From Alphaproteobacteria bacterium (GTDB lineage: Bacteria > Pseudomonadota > Alphaproteobacteria > UBA11136): a stretch of DNA of 64,000 nt. Below the pieces are notes generated by a model. The model was given only the letters and a program-made list of their open reading frames with translations, searched no databases and had not been told where the DNA came from. Made by a program: the position numbers and the translations under genes. The stretch is from the NCBI GenBank assembly GCA_016776635.1, contig JADHSZ010000006.1:1-64000 (forward strand), in the 5' to 3' direction. Every line of letters starts with the position of its first letter. The first letter of the stretch is position 1. Shown piece after piece: positions 25,423-34,116 of the stretch.

Positions 25423-27959
25423 GCCGCAAAAAACGTTCAGCCAAATCATTGAAAAAAAGAAATGGCGCGCCCGCCGGACCTCCTTCCGCCCTGCTGCAAC
25501 AGGCCTCCGCCCATCACCAGGCGGGGCGTCTCGACGAGGCGACCGCGCTTTACGGGCGCGTCTTGGAGGCCGAACCGAAAAACCCCGACGCCCTGCATCT
25601 TCTGGGGGTCTGCGCCTATCAATCGGGACGGCTCGACGAGGCGGAAGAAACTATCTCCCGCGCCATTGAAATTAATCCCGGCGCGGAAGCCTATTACGGC
25701 AATCTCGGTCTGGTGCTGAAGGATCAGGAAAAACTGGATGAGGCCGAAGAAGTTCTGGTCAAGGCGCTGGGTCTGAATCCACAGGGTTTTGGCGCGCTCA
25801 ACAATCTCGGCCTGGTATTACAGGCCGGAGGCCGCTTCGACGAAGCTGAGGAAGTCTTGCGCAAGGCCATTGCCGTCAATCCGGCGGCGCTGGAGACGCT
25901 CTATCATTTGGGTGTCGCTCTCGACGGCCAAGGCCGCCTCGACGAAGCGGAGGGTTATTACCGTCAGGTGGTGGAAAAAAAGGGAGACCACGCCAAGGCG
26001 CTTTATGCCTTGGCCAATGTTCTGTATCGCAAGGAATGTTTAATCGAAGCGCTGACCAGGTGCCGAGAGGCGGTAGAGCTGATGCCCCGGGATGCCGCCG
26101 CGAGGCATCTTCTGGGGGCTCTTTTTCTCGGACGTGGGGACCCGGAAGCGGCGGAAAGCCACTTCAGGGAAGCCATTTCCATTAACCCCGTCGAGCCCGG
26201 CTATCACAGCAGTCTCGGTCTGGCGCTGAAGGATCAAGGGCGTTTCGAGGAAGCGGAAACGGCGCTGGGCCGGGCGTTGGAACTGTGTCCCGGCTTTCCC
26301 GACGCTCTCAGCAATCTAGGATTGGTGCTGCGCCGCCTGGGGCGGTTCGACGAGGCTGAAAATGTCTTGCGCCGGGCGTTGGAACTTAATCCCGACTTCA
26401 TTGAAGCCTGGTTCAATCTGGAAGCGGTCTTTGGCGACCGGGGCGATCTCGATGCCATCATGGATTGTGGGGAACGTCTTATGACTCTGGCCCCCGAGCG
26501 CCAGGAGGTCTACGAGGTTCTGGCCGCGCCCTTGTCCCTGATGGTGGCGCAAGGAGGCGATGCGGCGGCCAGGGTAGCGGCGTTTCTGGAAAAATGGGAA
26601 GCCTCCCTGCCTGATTCTCCCTGGCCGCTCCTTCTTAATTACAGCTTGAGGTTTCTTGCCCCTGAATCGGCCGGTGAAGCCTTCGAGGCGTTTGAGGACG
26701 GGCTGCCCAGTCTGGAATCCAACAGAGTCGGGAATGGCGGTGACGAAAACGAGAGCGATGGAACGCCGGGGCAGCTCCCCGTTATTGCTCTTTTTTCCAA
26801 CGGCCGCAGCGGCACCGGTTTCTTGCATAGCCTTGTTGACGGCCACCCGCAAATTTCCACCCTGCCCGGCGTCTATATGAAGGGGTTCTTCGGTCCCGGT
26901 GTGTGGTCTGAGCTTTGCGCCGGCGGCGCGGCGGAGATAGGGGAGCGTTTCGCCGCCATGTACGAGGTACTGTTCGACGCCACCGACCCCAATCCGGTGC
27001 CGGGAAATCCCAATCATCCAAAGGATTACAAGGTCGGCCTGTCGGAGGGATTCACCACCATGGGGGAGGATGGCACAACGGTTTTGGGGCTGGACCGGAA
27101 AGAGTTTCTTACCCGCCTCAACGGCCTTGTTCGGGAACAGGGCGCAGTCCATCAAGGGGACTTTTTCCGTCTCATGCACATGGCCTTCGAAAAAGCCCTG
27201 GGCCGCGGGCTAGATTTTTCCGAGGGACGGAATCGGCTCTTTTACCACATCCATAACCCCGACTTTTTTGAGCTTGCCAGCTTCCTTAAATATTATCCCC
27301 GGGCCAAGCTTCTCATGACCGTGCGCGAGCCTCTGCAGAATCTTGAATCCTGGCTGAGAAGGGATTTGTCTGATGCCACTGCCTACTCCAGAATCGCCGG
27401 TAAAATATTTGTCTTTCTCGTTCATTTTTCACGGCCTGAGTTTGCTCGTCACCAATGCGCTGGACTGCGTCTGGAAGACCTCAAGAACGACCCGGAAACC
27501 ACCCTGCGTCGTCTCTGCGCCTGGATGGAGGTGGAGGAATCCGACGCCCTGTACGAATCAACCATGCAGGGACTGAAATGGTGGGGGGAGCCCGGCAGCG
27601 CCACCGAAGGCAGTAAAGACCAGTTCGGAAAGGGCGCCATTGAACGTAAAGTGGGCAGCGTGCTGAGCGAAAAAGACCAACTCGTTTTCGCCACCCTGTT
27701 TGCGCCTTTCAGCCGGCTTTATGGCTATTCGGAGGAGAATGGGGAAACCCTGGCCGGGAATCTTGAAGCCATCGGTCCGCTTCTCGACGAGCCTCTCGAT
27801 TTCGAGAAAACCTTCTGGGAAAGCGCCTCCCTGCGGCGGGAGGACATGGAAAAGACGGTCACATACCGATATTTGCGCCTAGCCCTGCGCAGCCGCTGGG
27901 AAGTGCTGCGCCAACACGGCACCTATCCCTTCATGGTGCCGCCGCTTCCCGAAGCATAG
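25419..27959 (+). CDS. TPR protein with C-terminal sulfotransferase domain
   Basis: 846 residues, last gene of the array, with leader MSRKKRSAKSLKKR. About ten TPR units span ~30-370 and are clearly related to those of paralogs 3 and 4. Instead of the glycosyltransferase domain it has a sulfotransferase domain from ~455: the 5'-phosphosulfate loop SNGRSGTGFLHSLVDGHP (Asn461 onward) and a later YYPRAKLLMTVREPLQNLESW segment, which resembles the 3'-phosphate-binding motif. Such enzymes move sulfate from PAPS to a hydroxyl or amine. By position and shared TPR scaffold it may sulfate flagellin or its glycan; that role is inference. Confidence 0.82.
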   Translation: MSRKKRSAKSLKKRNGAPAGPPSALLQQASAHHQAGRLDEATALYGRVLEAEPKNPDALHLLGVCAYQSGRLDEAEETISRAIEINPGAEAYYGNLGLVLKDQEKLDEAEEVLVKALGLNPQGFGALNNLGLVLQAGGRFDEAEEVLRKAIAVNPAALETLYHLGVALDGQGRLDEAEGYYRQVVEKKGDHAKALYALANVLYRKECLIEALTRCREAVELMPRDAAARHLLGALFLGRGDPEAAESHFREAISINPVEPGYHSSLGLALKDQGRFEEAETALGRALELCPGFPDALSNLGLVLRRLGRFDEAENVLRRALELNPDFIEAWFNLEAVFGDRGDLDAIMDCGERLMTLAPERQEVYEVLAAPLSLMVAQGGDAAARVAAFLEKWEASLPDSPWPLLLNYSLRFLAPESAGEAFEAFEDGLPSLESNRVGNGGDENESDGTPGQLPVIALFSNGRSGTGFLHSLVDGHPQISTLPGVYMKGFFGPGVWSELCAGGAAEIGERFAAMYEVLFDATDPNPVPGNPNHPKDYKVGLSEGFTTMGEDGTTVLGLDRKEFLTRLNGLVREQGAVHQGDFFRLMHMAFEKALGRGLDFSEGRNRLFYHIHNPDFFELASFLKYYPRAKLLMTVREPLQNLESWLRRDLSDATAYSRIAGKIFVFLVHFSRPEFARHQCAGLRLEDLKNDPETTLRRLCAWMEVEESDALYESTMQGLKWWGEPGSATEGSKDQFGKGAIERKVGSVLSEKDQLVFATLFAPFSRLYGYSEENGETLAGNLEAIGPLLDEPLDFEKTFWESASLRREDMEKTVTYRYLRLALRSRWEVLRQHGTYPFMVPPLPEA

Positions 27960-28046
27960 GGTTTCTCCCGGCCCGGCTGTGGCGGGACGGATTGACGGCG
28001 GGTTGCCGCCATGAAAAGCAGGGAAGGGGCCTGGAAAGGCCGAGAC

Positions 28047-28589
28047 TCAGACGGAAATGCTGGTGCGTTTGGTCGGCGGTTCGTCCTGATCTCCGGCTTC
28101 TTCTTGCGCCGGAGTCGATGGGGTTTCCGCCGCGGGCGCCGGAGCTTCTCCCGTTTCTGTTTGGGGCGCGGGCTGTGACGAGTCCTGGGGCTGGGAGACT
28201 CCGGGCGCGGGTTTAACCACGTTCTGGTCGGCCAGGGTATGCCATGATTCAGCCAGGGGCTCGAGAAGGCTGATGGTTTCCCGCGCCGGTCTGGGGTCGT
28301 TCTCGATGTCAACCCGGGGCAGGCGGTTGAGAATGAAGCTGTAGAGCTTGTCCAGATTCTTGGCGATCTGTCCGCCCTGCTTTACGTCGAGCGTAATCTG
28401 CATGTGATTGATGATTTCACAGGCCTTGGCGTTGGCTTTCCAGCGTTTCTCGACTTCCTGTTCCTCGATGGCCTGAACGGCCTCGTTCAAACAGCTTATG
28501 GCCTTGTCGTACAACATGGCCACCAGCTTGGCTGGTGAGGCTGAGAGAATCTGCTGTTCCTGGTATTTTTTCGATGCGTCGGCTGTCAT
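28047..28589 (-). CDS. fliS: flagellar export chaperone FliS
   Basis: 180 residues. The first ~125 are the FliS four-helix fold: KYQEQQILSASPAKLVAMLYDKAISCLNEA in outline, then IINHMQITLDVKQGG and LDKLYSFILNRL. FliS caps newly made flagellin and delivers it to the export gate. A Pro/Ala/Glu-rich tail of ~50 residues is extra compared with the usual ~130. It lies 94 bases downstream of fliD on the same strand. Confidence 0.92.
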   Translation of the reverse strand: MTADASKKYQEQQILSASPAKLVAMLYDKAISCLNEAVQAIEEQEVEKRWKANAKACEIINHMQITLDVKQGGQIAKNLDKLYSFILNRLPRVDIENDPRPARETISLLEPLAESWHTLADQNVVKPAPGVSQPQDSSQPAPQTETGEAPAPAAETPSTPAQEEAGDQDEPPTKRTSISV

Positions 28590-28683
28590 AGGGGTCGCGT
28601 TCCGGAAAGGATGGGAATCTCGGAAGAATCCTACTGCAAGAATGGTTACTTAATGCTTACCGGGAGGGGAAAACAAGAGCCAA

Positions 28684-31428
28684 CTACCTATTGTTGAACA
28701 TGCCATCCGTGATCTGGGTGATGGTGGATCGGACGGTTGCGGCCCGGGCGAGAATGGTTTCAAGCGTGATGAAACGGTCGAGAAGATTCTGCCGGTACAG
28801 ATCCAGGCGCACCAGCCGGAGGTCGACCCGGTCCTGGATTGCAACGTTGGCGTCGTCGAGTCCGTCAAGATCGGCTTCAATCAGGCCGTCGGTGAGATCG
28901 AGGAACTGTTTGGTTTCGAAAAAGAGATTGGCGCCCAGTCCGGTGGTGAAATCTATGGTGATGGCCGAACCCACGGTAGTGTCGCCGGTATAGAGAACCT
29001 TCAGTCCCGTGGCGTCGCCGGAGGTGACGGTGATGATGTTGCTGACGACCGTGGCGGTGTCGCTGCCATCGATATCGGCACCGGTGATGGTGGAGCCGTT
29101 CGAAGTCAGGTTGAGGGTATAGCCTGCGGCCTTATAGGTGGTGTCGCCGGTGAAGTCGATGAGGGTGATGTCGGCGTTGCCGGGCGAAAAATCAAAGGCG
29201 AAGAGCTTTCTCACATCGTCGAGATTGTTGAGAAGTTTTTCGTCCAGCGTCGAGGTGTTAACGGCCAGATTATCCTCCAACAGGGGGTCGTCGAGGGTGG
29301 CGTTATCGACGAATTCGATGCCGATTTCCGCAAGCACCCTGTAGGTAAGGCTGCTGTCCTCGTCACTAAGGCCTCTGCCGACAATATTACCAAGCCGCTG
29401 CTCAATCTGTCTCACGGTCTGGGAATCGAAGAGAATCCCGGCGTCTTCGCTCTTGGCTCCGGTTTCGGAATCAACCAGGCGGTGGCTGTTGATGAACTGT
29501 TTGAGGGCGTTATAAGCATCCACGAAGTTCTGGATGGCGGTCTTAATGGCGCTCAGGTCCTCGTCCACCTCGAGCTTGATGGTTGTGCCTTCCTCGGCGG
29601 CGAACAGGGACAGGGTGACGCCCGTGAACAGGTCGGTGACGGTGTTGCTGGTGCGTTCGATCACCAGATCGTTATCCATCCCCAGCTCGTTGAGAATACC
29701 GGTGGTGTCGGTGAGCGTAATGGCGGAGCCGTCGGTGTTGGTGATGACCAGCCGGGCGCCGCCGTTGGAGGTGACGATGGAGGCGGTGGTGCCGGAGCTT
29801 TCCACCGTGCCGCCCGAGCCTGAAATGGCGGTATTGATGTCGGCGGCGAGCTGGGTCAGCGTGTCGGTATTGACGATACCCGTTACGCTTACCGTATTCG
29901 ATCCCACGGTGATGTCGAAACTGGCGGGATAGGTTGTGGAGCTGGAGAGAAGCGAACTGAAGGGCGTGGTGGCGCTGGCGGCAAGATCGGATTCGTAACG
30001 GTCCGCGTCGGCCAGGCCGTCGGCGGTGAAGCGGGCGCTTTCGGAGGCCAGGAGCTCGTTGCTCCACTCGCTCGCGGTGGCGCCCACCGTATTCTCCAGG
30101 CTCTGCATGTCAATGTATGAGGTGGTATTGGCCTCGCTGCCATTGAACGCTGTGCCCACGGTGAACTGGATGGTGATGGTGTTGGCGGAATTTCCTGAAT
30201 CCGTCAGGGTCACGGTCTTGACGCCGGTATCGTTAGTGAAGGAGCCCGTGAAGGTACCGGTGGTGATGGTAGTGCTGGAAGGGGCCGCCGCTATGCCGGT
30301 AAGGAGCATTCTGGTATCGGTGATGCCGGAGATATCGCCGGTGCTGCCGGTAATGGAAATGGTATTGATGACGGCGGTGCCACCGTCAATGGTGGCGGTA
30401 TTGGCGTCGGCGACGATGTCGGCGTCGGTGAAGTTCTCGTCGATGATGATCTTGGCTCCGAAATCGCTGAAGGTTAGGGTTTCCGTTGCCCCCGAGGCCG
30501 GGGGTACCGATCCGGTGAAGACGGCGGTATCGGTGGTGCCGTCGGACAGCTTGGTCATGGTGAAGGTATCGCTGGCCGCGGCATAGGTGATCTGGAAGGG
30601 TTCGTCGGCCTGGGTGCCGTCGAAGATGATCTTGTCGAATCCCAGCGCGGTGGTGATCTTGCTGGCGCCATTGGTGGTAACACCGTTGCGGAAGGCGCCT
30701 TCGCCGTTGGTGGCGGAAATGCCGAGACCAGACAGGATGGTGGCGGTGTCGTCGGTGATGATCATATCCGAGCCGGGCTCGTCGGCGGTCATCACAAGCA
30801 CGAACTGGCTCGAGGAAATCTGGACCACACTGGCCGTCACCTTGGTGGCGCTGGTGCCGGTATTGGCGGCGTTGATCTTGTCGCGGACACCCTGGAGGGT
30901 GTCGGTGGTGGCGATGGTGATGGAAGAGGTTCCGCCGATGCCGCTGATCTCGAAGGCTCCCGAAACATTGAGGGCCGTGCTCTGACTCGAGAAGGTTGAG
31001 GTGGATATCTTGTGGGCGGCGGCCACCTGGCGCACCTCCACGGTATGAATGCCGGCGGCGGCGGCGTTGGTGACGCTGACCCCCACCAGATTGGCGGCCG
31101 AGGAGGGGGATTGTCCATCGCCGCGGGATGTGGAGGCGAAAGTCTGTTTGGCGGAGAAGATGTCGCCGGAGTCCTGGAAGGTTACGGCGCCGCGCAGCGA
31201 ATCCAGGGAGCTCTTGAGGGTCTCTACCTGGGTGCGCAGGGATTTCAGGGCCGCGATCTTGTCCGTGTTGTCTGTGATGCGGTTTTCAAGGAGGTCGATG
31301 GGGATGCGCTTGACCGCGGTCATGGTGTCCACGGCGGTCCGGAAATCAATGCCGGAGCTGAGTCCGGAGAAGGCAATCCGTCCGTTTTCGTCAACGGTAA
31401 GATTATTGAGATTGAGCGATTCGACCAT
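28684..31428 (-). CDS. fliD: flagellar filament cap protein FliD
   Basis: 914 residues, well above the usual 450-700. The N-terminus IAFSGLSSGIDFRTAVDTM and the C-terminal coiled coil (QDRVDLRLVRLDLYRQNLLDRF in outline) are typical of FliD. The central part is greatly enlarged with Ser/Thr/Gly-rich beta repeats and flagellin-insert-like units (TLQGVRDKINAANTG; TLTQLAADINTAISG). FliD forms the cap that folds flagellin at the filament tip. The enlarged domain is surface-exposed and likely variable. A sigma-54-type promoter lies about 90 bases upstream. Confidence 0.92.
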   Translation of the reverse strand: MVESLNLNNLTVDENGRIAFSGLSSGIDFRTAVDTMTAVKRIPIDLLENRITDNTDKIAALKSLRTQVETLKSSLDSLRGAVTFQDSGDIFSAKQTFASTSRGDGQSPSSAANLVGVSVTNAAAAGIHTVEVRQVAAAHKISTSTFSSQSTALNVSGAFEISGIGGTSSITIATTDTLQGVRDKINAANTGTSATKVTASVVQISSSQFVLVMTADEPGSDMIITDDTATILSGLGISATNGEGAFRNGVTTNGASKITTALGFDKIIFDGTQADEPFQITYAAASDTFTMTKLSDGTTDTAVFTGSVPPASGATETLTFSDFGAKIIIDENFTDADIVADANTATIDGGTAVINTISITGSTGDISGITDTRMLLTGIAAAPSSTTITTGTFTGSFTNDTGVKTVTLTDSGNSANTITIQFTVGTAFNGSEANTTSYIDMQSLENTVGATASEWSNELLASESARFTADGLADADRYESDLAASATTPFSSLLSSSTTYPASFDITVGSNTVSVTGIVNTDTLTQLAADINTAISGSGGTVESSGTTASIVTSNGGARLVITNTDGSAITLTDTTGILNELGMDNDLVIERTSNTVTDLFTGVTLSLFAAEEGTTIKLEVDEDLSAIKTAIQNFVDAYNALKQFINSHRLVDSETGAKSEDAGILFDSQTVRQIEQRLGNIVGRGLSDEDSSLTYRVLAEIGIEFVDNATLDDPLLEDNLAVNTSTLDEKLLNNLDDVRKLFAFDFSPGNADITLIDFTGDTTYKAAGYTLNLTSNGSTITGADIDGSDTATVVSNIITVTSGDATGLKVLYTGDTTVGSAITIDFTTGLGANLFFETKQFLDLTDGLIEADLDGLDDANVAIQDRVDLRLVRLDLYRQNLLDRFITLETILARAATVRSTITQITDGMFNNR

Positions 31429-31517
31429 GACTGGCTATCTATCTCTTTCCTTCAGCGCCCGTACCCGTAAAAATTGTTAAAGAATTTGGATTTTGTGGAG
31501 GGCTGCAGGTAAATGAG

Positions 31518-31533
31518 TGCAAGAATGATGCCG
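31518..31533 (-). promoter_or_regulatory. sigma-54-type promoter of fliD
   Basis: The minus strand reads CGGCATCATTCTTGCA against consensus TGGCACGNNNNTTGCA, keeping GG and GC at the -24/-12 spacing. It lies 90 bases upstream of the fliD start. Confidence 0.6.
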
Positions 31534-31615
31534 TTTGGGTAACCTCAAACTCAAGGCGCACCTTGAGCGTATGTCATTTCATGACCGTTTCTGCACGAGC
31601 CCGCTAATCAACGGG

Positions 31616-31649
31616 AAAGCCTTGGGAAACGTGGCGTTTCCTAGGCTTT
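31616..31649 (-). terminator. hairpin overlapping the flaG stop codon
   Basis: Inverted repeat AAAGCCT..GGAAACG / CGTTTCC.AGGCTTT around a short loop. It contains the flaG stop (31641-31643). The run of T after it is short, so it may stabilise the 3' end rather than terminate fully. Confidence 0.45.
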
Positions 31650-32006
31650 CTCGTCGAACAGATGACCCAGCATCTCCTTTGTGCGCGCCAGCAGGCGGAG
31701 CATTTCCTTGGACGGATACTGGTCCACGACTTCGCCGGTTTTGGCGTTGATGACGCGGCCGACAACCCTGCCGGTGACCTTGTCCACATCCATGCTGGAA
31801 GTGGTGGCGCTTGATCCGCCGGACTTTCCGTTGCTCGCATTGGCGGCGACGGGCTGACCGGGCGGGGTCGCGCTGGCCGTAACAGCAGCCGCGGCTGCCG
31901 GAGCTTGTGCGGCTGCCGGAGCTTGTGCGGCTGCCGGAGCTTGTGCGGCTGCCGAAGCTTGTGCGGCTGACTGAGCCGCGGGGTTTGGTGTACTAATGCC
32001 TTCCAT
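31641..32006 (-). CDS. flaG: FlaG-like flagellar protein
   Basis: 121 residues. The C-terminal ~50 residues (VDKVTGRVVGRVINAKTGE, then VVDQYPSKEMLRLLARTKEM) match the FlaG family, which affects filament length and flagellin assembly. The N-terminal half is Ala/Pro/Gln-rich and contains a hexapeptide AQAPAA repeated about four times from an 18-base tandem repeat. A strong ribosome-binding site AGGAGG precedes the start. It lies 68 bases downstream of flagellin. Confidence 0.82.
   Translation of the reverse strand: MEGISTPNPAAQSAAQASAAAQAPAAAQAPAAAQAPAAAAAVTASATPPGQPVAANASNGKSGGSSATTSSMDVDKVTGRVVGRVINAKTGEVVDQYPSKEMLRLLARTKEMLGHLFDEKA
31891..31962. repeat. 18-bp tandem repeat inside flaG
   Basis: Four units of GCGGCTGCCGGAGCTTGT (31891-31908, 31909-31926, 31927-31944, 31945-31962; the last has one change). 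In frame on the minus strand it encodes an Ala/Gln/Pro hexapeptide, so copy number changes keep the frame. Confidence 0.9.
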
Positions 32007-32036
32007 TTTTTTATCCTCCTAATACGTGTGGAAGGT

Positions 32037-32062
32037 GGGGAGAGGGACTAACCCCTCTCCCC
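32037..32062 (-). terminator. hairpin between flagellin and flaG
   Basis: GGGGAGAGGG (32037-32046) and CCCTCTCCCC (32053-32062) form a strong stem without a T-run on the minus strand. It probably attenuates transcription or protects the flagellin mRNA 3' end. Confidence 0.55.
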
Positions 32063-32074
32063 GATTCCCAAGCG

Positions 32075-33679
32075 TTACTGGAATAACCTGAGAAGGTTCT
32101 GCGGCAACTGGTTGGCCTGGGCCAACATGGAAACACCGACTTGCACAAGAATTTGCTTGCTTGTGAAGACGCTCATTTCCGATGCAACATCCAGATCCAA
32201 CAGGCTGCTTCGGGCCGCTTCCGCGTTCTCGATGGCGATCGCCAGGTTGTTACCGGCGAAGGTCAGTCGGTTCTGCGCGGCGCCAATAACCGCTCGCTGA
32301 GAGTTGAGCGTGTCAATGGCGAGTGAGATCAGACCCGATGCGGTATTGGCCAGATCCACCGTGGTGATTTCGAGGGCGCCAGCCTGGTCCGTGCCCAGAA
32401 CCCCGAGCGCCGCGGCGCTGGCCGCGGCGATGGTGAACGACAGATCATCGTACGACTGGGTGCCGGTGCCCACCTTGTAGGTGAAGACCGAATCGGAACC
32501 CGTGGCGGTGAAGGTATTGGTGACAACGCCCTGTCCGATGTTGAGGTCGATAAAGCCGGCTTCCGTGGCCGTGGTGCTCGCGGTGACGCCGGAAATGGAC
32601 ACCACGCCCAGCGTAATAGAGCCCACGGTAACGGCGAAGGTGCCGGTAGTGGTGATAGTGCCCGCGGACGCACCTGCGGCGCCGCCGAGGGCGATGATGT
32701 CGGACGCACCGCCGAAGCCCTGAACCACGAGGTGGTTGGCGGTGGTGCCGCCAACGATCACGGCCAGGCGAAGCACGCCGGTATCCGAATCGTAGCTCGC
32801 GGAGTTGGCGTCTATGGCGCCGGAGATCGACAGCAGGTCGGTCACCAGAGAGGGGCTGTAGCTGGACCCCGAAGCCGCCGAGAAAGTGACGGTGGCGGCA
32901 GTGATATCGGCGTTGGCGGCAACCAGGTTGTCGCTGATGGCGCCAAGGGTGATATCGGTGGCGGTATCGAAGGTATCAAGGACGTCCACGGTGATACCGT
33001 TGCTCAGTGCCACAGTCAGCACTTCGCCACCGGCCAGCGCGTTGACGGCGCTCGCGTCGAGGGTAGCCGTGGCGTTACCGAGACCGGTGGTGACGGTGGA
33101 CTCGGTGTCACCCACCACGAAAGTGAGAAGGTTGGTGGAGGCCGTGTAAGTGACGGCATAGACGTCGCCCGTGGCCGGATGGATAGCCGTGTCAAACTCT
33201 ACATTGGAGAGCCCGATATTGGCCAGGACGGTGGTGGTGGTGGTGGCGTTGGACGAAGTGCCGGCGATCAACTGGGTGCCGTTGAACTCCGTATCGTTGG
33301 AAATACGGGTGATTTCCGAAGACAGAGCCTGGAACTCGGAATCCAGAACCGAACGTTCGGTGGTGGAGAACTGTCCCGAAGAGGACTGCACCGCCAGAGT
33401 CTTCATGCGGATGAGGATTTCGGCAATGGTGTCCAGCGCGCCATCAGCAATCTGCAGCATGGAGCCCGCCTGACCGGCGTTGTTGTTGGCCTGTTTCATG
33501 GCCTCGATTTCCGCCCGAAGACGGGAGCCGATAGCCAGGGAGGCCGCATCATCCTTGGCCGAGATAACTCGCTTACCAGCGGAAATCTTGGACAGGGAAG
33601 CCGTCGCCTCGCGGTCCGAAATAACGAGATTTCGTTGCGCGACGTTGGCGGCAAAGTTGGAAATAATATTAAGAGCCAT
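32075..33679 (-). CDS. flagellin
   Basis: 534 residues. Conserved D0/D1 ends: N-terminal ALNIISNFAANVAQRNL, SLSKISAGKRV and DDAASLAIGSRL; C-terminal QRAVIGAAQNRL, AIENAEAARSSLLDLDVA and SMLAQANQLPQNLLRLF. The central ~300 residues are Thr/Ser/Ala-rich beta structure and surface-exposed, offering many hydroxyl sites for the neighbouring modification genes. It is exported through FliS and forms the filament. It is preceded by a sigma-54 consensus promoter and a leader with a stem-loop and AGGAG ribosome-binding site, a plausible CsrA target. It is the only flagellin gene in the window. Confidence 0.96.
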   Translation of the reverse strand: MALNIISNFAANVAQRNLVISDREATASLSKISAGKRVISAKDDAASLAIGSRLRAEIEAMKQANNNAGQAGSMLQIADGALDTIAEILIRMKTLAVQSSSGQFSTTERSVLDSEFQALSSEITRISNDTEFNGTQLIAGTSSNATTTTTVLANIGLSNVEFDTAIHPATGDVYAVTYTASTNLLTFVVGDTESTVTTGLGNATATLDASAVNALAGGEVLTVALSNGITVDVLDTFDTATDITLGAISDNLVAANADITAATVTFSAASGSSYSPSLVTDLLSISGAIDANSASYDSDTGVLRLAVIVGGTTANHLVVQGFGGASDIIALGGAAGASAGTITTTGTFAVTVGSITLGVVSISGVTASTTATEAGFIDLNIGQGVVTNTFTATGSDSVFTYKVGTGTQSYDDLSFTIAAASAAALGVLGTDQAGALEITTVDLANTASGLISLAIDTLNSQRAVIGAAQNRLTFAGNNLAIAIENAEAARSSLLDLDVASEMSVFTSKQILVQVGVSMLAQANQLPQNLLRLFQ

Positions 33680-33719
33680 TGTTTCGTCTCCTACTTGGAT
33701 TTAACCCGGCTACCTGCTG

Positions 33720-33741
33720 GGCGGGGCCACCTGGCCCCACC
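33720..33741 (-). promoter_or_regulatory. stem-loop in the flagellin mRNA leader
   Basis: On the minus strand GGTGGGGCC-AGGT-GGCCCCGCC can form a stable stem about 40 bases before the start. The ribosome-binding site itself reads GTAGGAGACG. With csrA and fliW in the window, control by CsrA is possible. Confidence 0.4.
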
Positions 33742-33780
33742 ACGCCCGATCACGGACGCGGTTTGGTTCAGGCATTAATT

Positions 33781-33796
33781 AGCAAGCGCCGTGCCA
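33781..33796 (-). promoter_or_regulatory. sigma-54 promoter of flagellin
   Basis: The minus strand reads TGGCACGGCGCTTGCT, a full match to TGGCACGNNNNTTGCW, 101 bases upstream of the flagellin start. Confidence 0.85.
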
Positions 33797-34116
33797 TCCG
33801 AGGTAATTATGGTATTTCAATTGGTTGGCGTGTTTTCCGGGTCTGATTAGCGAGGCCGGACGAGGGGGGAGCCCGGCAGAATTTTCCCACCTGGGAAGAA
33901 ATTGCCGGGTCATTCCTGCCGGGTGGGCAGAATTTTCCCCCCACATGGTCCCTCCATATGGTTCTCCATATGGTCACCTGGGATGACCCCCGGATATGTT
34001 CCCGTCCGGGGTCCGCGGGAGGCGCAGGGAGGTCCTAAAAAGCCCACAAACAAAGACGGCCCGGGGCGATGCCCGGGCCGCCTGAGCGGAATTACTTGGT
34101 CGATGCCGAGAAGGAA
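33797..34116. other. non-coding region between flagellin and fliW
   Basis: No gene is supported. It contains a direct repeat GGCAGAATTTTCCC at 33875-33888 and 33926-33939, repeated CCATATGGT blocks near 33953-33975, and the fliW terminator. Upstream activator sites for the flagellin promoter would be expected here, but none was identified with confidence. Confidence 0.5.
34057..34080 (-). terminator. terminator of the flgI-to-fliW gene run
   Basis: CGGCCCGGG / CCCGGGCCG stem with a six-base loop. On the minus strand it is followed by TCTTTGTTTGTGGGCTTTTT, a loosely T-rich tail. It lies 36 bases beyond the fliW stop. Confidence 0.65.

Noticed and set aside
16919..27959. Repetitive DNA of the TPR array considered as a CRISPR or transposon repeat region
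   Set aside because: Repeats are in-frame TPR codons and paralogous domains, not short identical repeats with spacers; no transposase or terminal inverted repeats were seen.
28634..28649. Sigma-54-like sequence upstream of fliS (ends CATTCTTGCA on the minus strand)
   Set aside because: The -12 part resembles the fliD promoter, but the -24 GG is missing, so it is not a credible promoter.
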